From Methylocaldum szegediense (lineage in GTDB: Bacteria; Pseudomonadota; Gammaproteobacteria; Methylococcales; Methylococcaceae), in NCBI RefSeq assembly GCF_949769195.1, contig NZ_OX458333.1:558001-622000 (forward strand): a stretch of DNA of 64,000 nt, read 5' to 3'. Shown piece by piece: positions 15,987 to 25,423 of this stretch (positions are counted from its first letter, which is position 1; each line of letters starts with the position of its first letter). The notes under the pieces were generated by a model. That model saw only the letters and a list, made by a program, of their open reading frames with translations, had not been told where the DNA came from and did no database searches. The translations under genes were made by a program, and so were the position numbers.

Positions 15987-16005
15987 TGGTAGACGCATGG
16001 TAGAC
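15987..16005 (+). repeat. 19-bp terminal repeat, putative integrase arm site (right)
   Basis: Identical to 4607-4625, same orientation, 18 bp upstream of the integrase start and 126 bp inside the right core. The flanking GAATCGT...ACGATTC palindrome could let the integrase or a regulator repress the gene. Confidence 0.55.
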
Positions 16006-16131
16006 AGTACGATTCAAACAGCTTCAAAGACAGTCGGATTTATTATGCCATGTAAGCGACTGATTGCAAGCATGTTTTATGTCTCTTTCAAACTTGGTAG
16101 AGCTCGGTAAAACAGCCAAAACTAGGACTCA

Positions 16132-16174
16132 TAATCCGTTTGTCGTAGGTTCGAATCCTACATGGCCCACCAAT
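16132..16174 (+). repeat. attR core, 43-bp direct repeat
   Basis: Exact copy of the tRNA-Lys 3' part (4522-4564). Upstream a degenerate TTGGTAGAGC at 16094-16103 also resembles the tRNA D-arm, but no full tRNA can form. Confidence 0.9.
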
Positions 16175-16374
16175 CCAATCAGTCGCATCGATGTAAGCCG
16201 TTTTAGCTTCTGGCTTCTGCCCAAAAGCGTTTTTGCGCAGGCGCCGCGCTCGGATTATCGGGTTGAGATAGCTGCAAAACCGATACCTGCTTTGAACAGG
16301 CGTTTTTGCGGGACCACAGTTAGTTGAGCATGAATCAAGTGTGGCCGGGATGCGAGCGGTGGTTGAACACCCTC

Positions 16375-16510
16375 TTCCGCATCATCAAACGCCTGTTTGG
16401 TTATACCAAGCTCCATTACCGGGGCCTGCTCAAACATGCCAACAACTCTACCTACTGTTCGCCTTGGGGCACCCTTTATTACACGCGGGATGCGCTGAAG
16501 GGGTCGTCTC
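16375..16510 (+). pseudogene. C-terminal remnant of an IS5-family transposase
   Basis: In successive frames one reads KRLFGYTKLHYRGL, AQTCQQLYLLFALG and TRDALKG, the conserved C-terminal sequence of IS5-type transposases (FG..K..YRGL.KN..QL..LFAL.N). At least two frameshifts are needed and nothing upstream remains. Confidence 0.65.
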
Positions 16511-16759
16511 GGGATGAATCCGTTCTTAGTTTCGGAAAAACCGGGACGATGGCCGAAAGCAGGGCCCGGATCAGGCTCTCATCAAAAATGCGGCCTTCTT
16601 CGGTCTATTTTCCCGGTTTAGCTCCTCGCAGCCCCCATAACTTGCACTAATTTAGAGTTTCCGAAAAGTAGCACGGGAATTCTCGACTCTGAAAAGAGTT
16701 TGGGACAGCCGGAAGCATGCCTTGTTCAGATTCGTCACGGAATCGAAAAGAAGATGCGC

Positions 16760-16789
16760 TTGTGCAAGCGTACTGAGATTTTTTATAAT
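16760..16789 (+). promoter_or_regulatory. promoter of tRNA-Thr
   Basis: A perfect TATAAT (16784-16789) lies 14 bp before the tRNA. TTGTGC (16760-16765) is 18 bp upstream of it. Confidence 0.6.
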
Positions 16790-16803
16790 GCGCGCTTCAT
16801 GAC

Positions 16804-16879
16804 GCCGGTGTAGCTCAGTCGGTAGAGCAGCACATTCGTAATGTGCGGGTCGTAGGTTCAAATCCTATCACCGGCTCCA
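16804..16879 (+). tRNA. tRNA-Thr (CGT)
   Basis: Acceptor GCCGGTG pairs with CACCGGC. The anticodon stem GCACA/TGTGC holds loop TTCGTAA (anticodon CGT). CCA is encoded. Confidence 0.97.
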
Positions 16880-16954
16880 ATTCTTACAGGTAGGACCGTT
16901 CTGTGTCTTCGGTTCCGGGACACTTTAATCTCCGGGTAACATGCTGGAGATAGC

Positions 16955-17290
16955 GCCGTAACCATCTGCATTACCACCACTAGCACCAAGGGCGATGTCG
17001 GCGAGACCAGCTGATCGCCTATCTCACCGATCTTGGCCAGACGATCCTGCTCGTTGACGCCGATCCATAGCTCACCTTCTCCTGCTTTTTTCTGCTCCGA
17101 CGCCGTGGAACGGGTTCATCAGGTTCTTGCTCGAAGCGATCTGCGCGGGCCTGATGAGCGAGACCACGATCGACCGCCTTGATTTCGTTTCTTCCGACGA
17201 TCCGGACGGCAAGCTCCGCGATGCCGTCGACGGGCGGACGCGTCTCAAGCACCTCTTCAGCCGTCCACTCGGTGAACTGAAAAGTAATAA
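16955..17290 (+). pseudogene. decayed ParA-like ATPase
   Basis: In one frame TTTSTKGDVGETS resembles a decayed ParA Walker A (KGGVGKTT). After a stop another frame continues LIAYLTDLGQTILLVDADP, the ParA switch region. From 17127 a further frame reads LEAICAGLMSETTIDRLDFV. At least two frameshifts and a ruined P-loop make it non-functional. It is probably debris of an earlier integrative element beside tRNA-Thr. Confidence 0.45.
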
Positions 17291-18032
17291 CCAAAGCCTA
17301 CCTCCTTTGCGTGGGAGGCAACCGCTCGGTGATTCTGCGTATGACGCTTGCCCCAGCGCTGCCGGCCAGGTGATGCTTGGTGCCGAAACTGCCGAAAAGC
17401 CTTCCGGAAACGAGGCCATCCTTTTCCATTGTTACGAATTTGTCCTTATCCCTTGAGGTTGTACTCCGTAGTAATGTTTGGAGATAAGGCGAGAGTTTTG
17501 GCTACGGAAGTCTCCCGGCGCTTGGACATTACACCTCGTTCGAAAGGTTATCTCTTAAGACGCCTCAAGCTCATGGTGGAGTAAGCTATGAAACCAACAA
17601 GGAACGTTGTAGGAGCTATCGTTGCATCTGCTGTCTCTCTGTTTCTGACCAGGTGCGTTCCGGCATCAACATGACTGGCTGCCGGCTGGCACCATCTCCA
17701 CCACTATGGTCGTTCCCGTTCAACTCACCGGCGCGCAAGGCGCCAACGGACCCGTATTGCGGCTGGATACGGTGAACAACTGGAAGGCCCTGCTATTCAA
17801 CACCGGTTGGAGAGATTACAGCGTCCAGACGGCTACAACCGTCGGCGGCATTACCAACATTCGGATAATCGACTGGCAGTACAAGCACTATCTTGAGTCC
17901 ATCTTTTATTTATCGATCAGTTCGTTCCAAAGATGCGTGCCACGGTAAATTAATCGAATTGCTCGTAACGCTTGAGTCGGTCTAACCTTTAACTCAATCG
18001 TTAAGGGCACGTCTACCGGAGGAGTAAAGATA
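17291..18032. other. stretch without a convincing gene
   Basis: Only short frames are present. One (17588-17671) opens like a lipoprotein signal (NVVGAIVASAVSLFLTRC) but stops after 27 codons. Another (17706-17948) has no upstream ribosome site. Probably decayed sequence. Confidence 0.4.
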
Positions 18033-18827
18033 ATGCACATACGAGATATTCTGAATCTATCCTCCGCCTTAAACCATTATTTTAGGTGTCGCTTTCCCAA
18101 TATACTCCATAACGTAAATTATCGTGCAGTATCGGCCGGTCGCCAGCAGTATCCATCCTTATTAAGAAAAAATCCTGTAATACGTCAATTTCTATTGAAT
18201 GCCGTGCTCTTGGTAATGCTGTATGGCATCACATACTCGGTGTCAGCACTCACCAATGCAGAGATAAACGACATGGTCGCCGCGCATAATGCCGTTCGCC
18301 AGCGTGTGGCTCAAGCTGAATCCCTGCGGCTCGGCGGCAGGGTCAGCATTCCTAATCTCGCTTGGGAGCCCGCTATTGCTGCGGTCGCCCAAGAATGGGC
18401 GGACACTCTCATTAAAAATAATCCGCCAATTATTGTGCATCGTGAAGACTTGCAGCAGCGAGGTCTAGGCGAAAACATTTACGAGGGCTGGGCGACGAAT
18501 GTACCCATCGATCAGTCGGCTGGAAAAGCCATGGAATTCTGGGCTAGTGAGGAACCCTGGTACAACTATACCAAAAACACCTGTGAAGCCCCGCCCGATA
18601 GATCGTGCGGACATTATACGCAGGTGGTATGGAGTAGTACGCGATGGCTTGGCTGCGGTCGAGCAACTCGCAAGATCGATAACAAGGAATACGTGATTTG
18701 GGTCTGCAACTATAAACCTCCTGGTAATATATCTGGGCAACGTCCTTATAGTGTGAGGCCCGAAGGTGTTATAAATGGAGGACAAAAACAGAATTTAATA
18801 CCACTGTTTCATCTTCTACTTAAATAA
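18033..18827 (+). CDS. secreted CAP/SCP (PR-1-like) domain protein
   Basis: A 264-residue protein with a GGAGGAG ribosome site. An N-terminal hydrophobic segment (about residues 52-71, FLLNAVLLVMLYGITYSVSA) serves as signal or anchor after an unusually long basic lead. The CAP domain follows: the helix EINDMVAAHNAVR, then LAWEPAIAAVAQEWAD, HREDLQQRGLGENIY, and the signatures CGHYTQVVWSSTRWLGCG and VCNYKPPGN. The conserved His and Glu residues of the CAP cavity are present. The eukaryote-like CAP2 signature is unusually complete for a bacterium. Such proteins act outside the cell; the role here is unknown. Confidence 0.88.
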   Translation: MHIRDILNLSSALNHYFRCRFPNILHNVNYRAVSAGRQQYPSLLRKNPVIRQFLLNAVLLVMLYGITYSVSALTNAEINDMVAAHNAVRQRVAQAESLRLGGRVSIPNLAWEPAIAAVAQEWADTLIKNNPPIIVHREDLQQRGLGENIYEGWATNVPIDQSAGKAMEFWASEEPWYNYTKNTCEAPPDRSCGHYTQVVWSSTRWLGCGRATRKIDNKEYVIWVCNYKPPGNISGQRPYSVRPEGVINGGQKQNLIPLFHLLLK

Positions 18828-18981
18828 ACATAACCGTTAATGTTTTGAAAACATAAATAACCTATAAATTATCTATTTGAAGAGCCGTATCTTTTAAGCA
18901 TAGTCAGGAGCTATTTCTCGTATGCTGAACTAGATTAATGGATTAGGAATTACAATATTCAATGAATTACTGGAGGACAAA

Positions 18982-19329
18982 ATGAAGACCAAAGCTCTCT
19001 TTTTTGCCATAGTATTTAGTATGGTAATTCGATCTAATCTGGCTATAGCGGATCAGGCTGTTTCGGAATGGGGGCGTATTCTCTGGTTCGAAACTGGCTG
19101 GAGTGCTGATACAATGGCTGTAATGCTTAATGTTGAAACCGTAAATCCAACAAATCCCTCGTGCAACGTCCTCGATGCTGGATATGCACTGGATCCTCAG
19201 GATCCAGGAGTGAGAGTGCATCAAGCGGCAATTATGGGCGCTTTTTTTAGTGGCAAGCAGGTACGCATCCGTGCGGAAGGTTGTGTTTACGGTAAGCCTA
19301 AAATCATTGCTGTTGCAGTTAAAAACTAA
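18982..19329 (+). CDS. small secreted protein
   Basis: A 115-residue protein with a GGAGG ribosome site and a clear signal peptide (MKTKALFFAIVFSMVIRSNL..AIA, cleavage after about residue 23). The mature part has a cysteine pair (PSCNVLDAGYALDP and AEGCVYGKPKIIAV) and alternating beta strands. The pattern (LD-GYALDP-DPG ... GC..GKPKI..V) loosely recalls small OB-fold secreted subunits such as B-type toxin subunits, but this is only a resemblance. It follows the CAP gene by 150 bp on the same strand. Confidence 0.6.
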   Translation: MKTKALFFAIVFSMVIRSNLAIADQAVSEWGRILWFETGWSADTMAVMLNVETVNPTNPSCNVLDAGYALDPQDPGVRVHQAAIMGAFFSGKQVRIRAEGCVYGKPKIIAVAVKN

Positions 19330-19689
19330 ACGACAACAAGAAAAAGAGCCAGATTAAGCATCTACAATGGGTGGTGAGTTGATTGAGTTGACCCCACGCG
19401 GTAGGCCAGACCAAAAAGGGTTGCATGAGATTCATAAACTAATTCAGCCCACCGCCCTAATAAAAACGATAGAAATTTCAAAGGATCGTTCCCCATTGGA
19501 AATTGGGGAAAAACGCATAGAGCACATTGCCAACAACGGTGATAGTGTGAGCCGCCGTTTCCACGCCTTTAAGCATGAGTCTGCGAGGAGGAGTAGGCCT
19601 CTGTGATTGTCTCCGATCTTCGCGATGAGACGTAAGCGTCCCGCCTAGGACCATCGTGATGGATATAGAGGCTCATGATTGCAAGACCT

Positions 19690-20180
19690 GCCCCCCTGGT
19701 GTTCGCTAAGGTGCGACAATTGGAAACGCAATTGCTAGGACGGGGCCGCCCCCACCGTACGCCCCTCTATCGAGGCGGTGCTTGCCGCCCTCGTTGCCGA
19801 GATCGTCGGTAGCCGAGGCCGCATCTGGGCACACATCGATCACGGTTCCGGACCGCCGCCAACGGCGTGACCTACTCGACATCACTCCGGGCTTGGGTGA
19901 CACCAAGATGTCAGTGCTGCTGACTGCCCTGAGCGAGGTTCACCGCTTTGAAAAACGCGCGCTGTGTTGCCGCCTTCGCCGGTCTCTCGCCCAAAGAGCA
20001 CTAGTCCGGAAAATGGAGGAGTCATACCCGGCTACCCAAGACCGGCGATGCCTTGCTCCACAAGCCTCGCTACCTGCCGGCCATCGTCGCCCGGCGGCAT
20101 AATCCGGCGATCCACGCCTTCTGTGAGCGCCTTAAAGCCCGCGGCAAGAACGGCAAACTGAAGGCATTGACAATCTGATC
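19690..20180 (+). pseudogene. remnant of an IS110-family transposase
   Basis: Frames in sequence give LAALVAEIVGSRGRIWAHID, DLLDITPGLGDTKMSVLLTAL, VAAFAGLSPKEH and YLPAIVARRHNPAIHAFCER with LKARGKNGK. This is the C-terminal half of IS110 transposases in correct order, broken by at least three frameshifts. The N-terminal DEDD part is missing. From 20181 to 20521 I see no gene. Confidence 0.75.
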
Positions 20181-20597
20181 GCCATTGCAATCTCTTGACC
20201 GTTCATTCGGTACCCTGAACGAATATCTAGGACGGCAAGGCGAAATTCCGCTGTTCGACTAGTTTTGGCATTTGAGTTAACCGACGCCGGTCATTCGCCG
20301 ATAGAGACTTCTTTCTTCAAATTCGAATGTAGCGCGGGATTAAAAAATTGGCATTCGTCCAATTTTGACGCATATGATCGGATTTAGGCCTGACGCAGCT
20401 GAAGCGCGCCGCTGATGCGGTGTGGAGAAGCTGCGAAGCTTTCCGGCGTCGTTTCCAGAGCCTGCTAGCGCCTTTGGACTCGAGGAATATAGAGTCGTAG
20501 TTGGGTTATGCTTCGTTTAACTGTCAACGCCGACTGAAAAGTGACCCCTTTTGAGGGTTTATCGCCGAAGTAAAATTGACCCCTTGAGGCCCAAAAG

Positions 20598-22399
<1,802 letters not shown>

Positions 22400-22485
22400 T
22401 TCCGCGGCTCAAAAAAGCCGCCATTTTCCCCCAAGGGGTCAAATTTACTTCGGTGTCAGGGGTCATTTTTACATCGGCGGTGACA

Positions 22486-22732
22486 CGGAAGAACCCGGCA
22501 GCCGGACGGGATCCTGAACTCTGACCAGGGCGTCTGTACCTCGAACAAAAATCCGGTTTAGCTGAGTAACGCAGGCTGAATGTCTGCTACCGATCGGTGC
22601 CGTATCGATGACTTCCCCCTCGATGAGTTCCACCCGGTCATCTTCGGAAAAGATGCCGGCTTCGCCCATGCGATGGTACTCCTCGACGGTGATCCGGTGA
22701 CGGCGAGGAAACGATTCGGCATTGACATTCAT
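22486..22732 (-). pseudogene. truncated Uma2-family (DUF820) endonuclease
   Basis: About 80 residues remain: HRITVEEYHRMGEAGIF, DDRVELIEGEVIDTAPIGS and HSACVTQLNRIF are the usual start of Uma2 proteins. The frame then runs into the IS21 end at 22485, which removes the PD-(D/E)XK active site. The other half is not found on the far side of IS21. From 22733 to 23009 I see no gene. Confidence 0.75.
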
Positions 22733-23009
22733 GACGGTCCTCCAGAGGAGAGTGGATAATCCAAAACTTAGATGCGCGAGAGGCAGCTGTCAATCGGTGG
22801 CTTTCGGGGCCGGATCGACAACAAGATATCCGACCGCCCGGCTTGGGCACCTCTTCATAAGACCCGAAGAGTGGGAAATCGACGCCGCGAATAGCAAGGC
22901 CAAAGAAGGTTGTCATACGGACTCGGCAGAGACGCACACCTTCCTTGGTATGTGAGCTTCCCAGCGACACTAGGCCCTTCGTGCGAGTACCTTGATTTTT
23001 CCGTTCATC

Positions 23010-23978
23010 TCAGCGACGGCTGCGGGTGGGAGTAAGGCGCTTATCCAACACATGCCATATATCCCTAACAGTGGCGACTCGGCTAGCTTGAATTTTCTTG
23101 CGCTTCGCCCAAGCTTGGGGCAACGCTTTGATTGCATGCCACTTGGCGCGGAGAATGACCCGGCCTTGCCCGCGAGCTGTGAACCACACTACTGTGACAA
23201 GGTTCAGCAATAAATGGAGGGGCAAGAGCAGCCAAAAGAGTGCACCCGGCATGTTCTTTACAAAGGTCCATACGAGATTGCGGTGGCCGTGGTAGACAGA
23301 AAAGTCGCTATGCTGGCCCCCGGTGGTTGCGGAGCCTACATGGTGCACTACCGCTTCCGGTACATACATGGCTTTGTGTCCCGCTAAGCGCAATCGGAAA
23401 CCTAAGTCTACGTCCTCCACGTAACAAAAGTAGTCCTCATCAAAGCCGCCAACGTCAACCAAAGCCTGTCGTCGATATAGAGCCGCAGCAGCGCACGGCG
23501 AAAAAAATTCTTTCGCGGTATTGTCGGCATCGCCTTGAAAACGACCATGGCCGTCACGCCAAACTAACCCGGAGACATGATAGACATCTCCCTTTCCGTC
23601 GAGCATTCCGGGTACTCCGTGCATCATCTGTCGTGAACCAAAAGCAACTATATCTGGATGGGCGTGAGCAGCTTGGAGCAAGTGAGCCAACCAATGAGTA
23701 TCAGGGAAAGCGTCCGGATTGAGCAGTGCCACAAATTCTGTGTCACATTCCTCCAAAGCCCGATTGTTTGCTGCGGCGAAACCGACATTCTCGCCGATCC
23801 GCCGAACCTTAACTCCCGGTACCAATTCTGCACGTTCAGCCGAACCATCGGTGCTGCCGTTATCTATAACCAAGACGGCCGTCGGCTGGACCGACTGCGA
23901 TGACAAATGCGTCAGACATTGATCCAGCAGAGTGCTTCCGTTCCAATTAACGATGATGACCGTCACCGATGTTGCCAT
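23010..23978 (-). CDS. GT2 glycosyltransferase (rhamnosyltransferase-like)
   Basis: A 322-residue family-2 glycosyltransferase. The N-terminal VIIVNWNG and VIDNGSTDG, the DxD-like LLNPDAFPD, and GGFDEDYFCYVEDVDLGFRL are the family motifs. A C-terminal hydrophobic segment (FWLLLPLHLLLNLVTVVWF, about residues 240-260) followed by a Lys-rich tail suggests membrane attachment. The closest familiar type is the WbbL-like rhamnosyltransferase, though the donor sugar is not readable. It is the first complete gene on the left side of the polysaccharide locus. Confidence 0.85.
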   Translation of the reverse strand: MATSVTVIIVNWNGSTLLDQCLTHLSSQSVQPTAVLVIDNGSTDGSAERAELVPGVKVRRIGENVGFAAANNRALEECDTEFVALLNPDAFPDTHWLAHLLQAAHAHPDIVAFGSRQMMHGVPGMLDGKGDVYHVSGLVWRDGHGRFQGDADNTAKEFFSPCAAAALYRRQALVDVGGFDEDYFCYVEDVDLGFRLRLAGHKAMYVPEAVVHHVGSATTGGQHSDFSVYHGHRNLVWTFVKNMPGALFWLLLPLHLLLNLVTVVWFTARGQGRVILRAKWHAIKALPQAWAKRKKIQASRVATVRDIWHVLDKRLTPTRSRR

Positions 23979-24400
23979 CAGTTCTGTCCAATATTTAGAT
24001 TAATCATCGAAAGGTCAAAATTAGCGGATTAGCAATGAAACTCGGCCAAACAAACGGAATGTGCAGCTGGCGTTTTGGAGGGACGTACGGCCATTCGACC
24101 TCGCAGCTGAAGACACACCCTAAGATCGAATCGCCGATTGGGTCGGTATTCTAAATTCTAACCCGGGGCGGATGCCGCGGGTATTATTCTCGAAATCAAA
24201 GGCGCGATAGGGAGCGGAAATAGCGACTTTTACACATTTGCCCAACGAAAAATAGACTGTTGTGTCGACATTTTCCCGGACTGCAGGATAGGGTAAGAGA
24301 GGAACACGACGATCATGTTTTCGCGTTTCCGAGGGAGGGTTAGGTTCGTTGTTGGTGTCCGTTATTCCAAAACGCTGGAGGGTGAGCTTCTTGACCGAAA
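23979..24400. other. gap without a recognisable gene
   Basis: This 420-bp stretch between two minus-strand glycosyltransferase genes has only short frames without ribosome sites. No repeats or terminators are obvious. Confidence 0.5.
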
Positions 24401-25423
24401 TTACTGGCGTGAGAGATCTGCTAGCAACAGTCGTTTGGTCTTGGCAACAGCCTCAGACCAGCGAAATCTACTTCTACAGAATTCTTGCGCCTTGATCGCG
24501 TAACGCAACAACATGTCTCGATCAGAATCGAGAGCTAACAACAACGAGCGGAGCTCAGTCAGATCCGATACAACAAACGGCGTGACTTCAGGATGAGCGC
24601 CGACGTCGAACGCTATTGATAACACTCCAGACATCTGCGCCTCCACCAACGGCAGGTTAAATCCCTCCCACAAGCTTGGCGAAATAAAAACATCCAAATT
24701 TTGCAAATACGACGATCGTTCTTCGTTCGTACCATTAAGATGCACCAATATCCCCGCGTCCCGAAAGTCCTTTGCATCCGCCTCGGTACCCTTTCCCATC
24801 ATCGAGAATACAATGTTGTGTTTATCGCGCAGATTCCGTGCGAGTTGAATGAATACGTCGCCACCTTTGTAGAAACGTTCACCGATTCCGAGTCGCATCA
24901 ATGTTCCAACCCTAAGCGGGCCCTTTTTGGTACAGGTCGGCTGCCGCAAAGGGACATGATCCGCGCCATTCAAAACGACGTCCGCCATAGGCCAACCGAT
25001 GTCTTCTCGTACGAACTCGGAGATTGCGATAACCCTGTCCACCAAAGGGTAAACATTACGGCGCTTGTTATCGATGACTCTTTCCCGTTCCCCATACTCG
25101 GATGGGAACAACTCGGGACTGGGATCACCGTGTTCCCAAACCCAGCACCTTACCCGTCCCCTGAATTCGGGAAGCACCTCGAAGTAGGGAGACGTATGGG
25201 CCACTACGTGGGTTACCGAACGAGGATCAATATGGCGCATTAAGATGTCTGGATCGGGATCAAGCTGGAAGACGTTAGGATAACGGTTATAATGATCGTC
25301 TGCCTCAAGGCAACCAATGTCTACGTCTATTCCGTCCAGAACAAGGCGCTTCGAGAGCTCATCGACGACAACGGTAACCCCGTATCCCATACTCATCCGG
25401 GCTGCGAGGAACAAAACACGCAT
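24401..25423 (-). CDS. GT4-type (GT-B) glycosyltransferase
   Basis: A 340-residue GT-B protein. The N-terminal half opens RVLFLAARMSMGYGVTVVVDEL, the usual Gly-rich acceptor loop. The C-terminal half has LRVGTLMRLG..ERFYKGGDVFI and the nucleotide-sugar site SPSLWEGFNLPLVEAQMSG with the E-x7-E pattern. Its ATG overlaps the stop of the giant protein upstream (TGATG), so the two are translationally coupled and probably extend the same glycan. Confidence 0.85.
   Translation of the reverse strand: MRVLFLAARMSMGYGVTVVVDELSKRLVLDGIDVDIGCLEADDHYNRYPNVFQLDPDPDILMRHIDPRSVTHVVAHTSPYFEVLPEFRGRVRCWVWEHGDPSPELFPSEYGERERVIDNKRRNVYPLVDRVIAISEFVREDIGWPMADVVLNGADHVPLRQPTCTKKGPLRVGTLMRLGIGERFYKGGDVFIQLARNLRDKHNIVFSMMGKGTEADAKDFRDAGILVHLNGTNEERSSYLQNLDVFISPSLWEGFNLPLVEAQMSGVLSIAFDVGAHPEVTPFVVSDLTELRSLLLALDSDRDMLLRYAIKAQEFCRSRFRWSEAVAKTKRLLLADLSRQ

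Larger units (their letters stand above)
4522..16174. mobile_element. tRNA-Lys integrative element, satellite- or reduced-prophage-like
   Basis: An 11.7-kb element is bounded by a 43-bp perfect direct repeat of the 3' part of tRNA-Lys. In transcription order on the minus strand it carries: tyrosine integrase, VapB/VapC-like pair, DUF6499-type protein, excisionase-like HTH, a 188-aa unknown, RepA-like ATPase, iteron-like array, a Cys-rich small protein, SSB, major capsid protein, a coiled-coil protein and two phage-type small proteins. A short plus-strand pair (RHH regulator and a zinc-ribbon protein) and four small minus-strand genes follow. No portal, terminase, tail or lysis gene is visible. 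The integrase lies at the end away from the intact tRNA. Confidence 0.85.

Noticed and set aside
16092-16174. second tRNA-Lys gene at the right end of the element
   Set aside because: Only the part from the anticodon loop onward is intact. The acceptor 5' strand and D-arm cannot pair, so it is the att repeat, not a tRNA.
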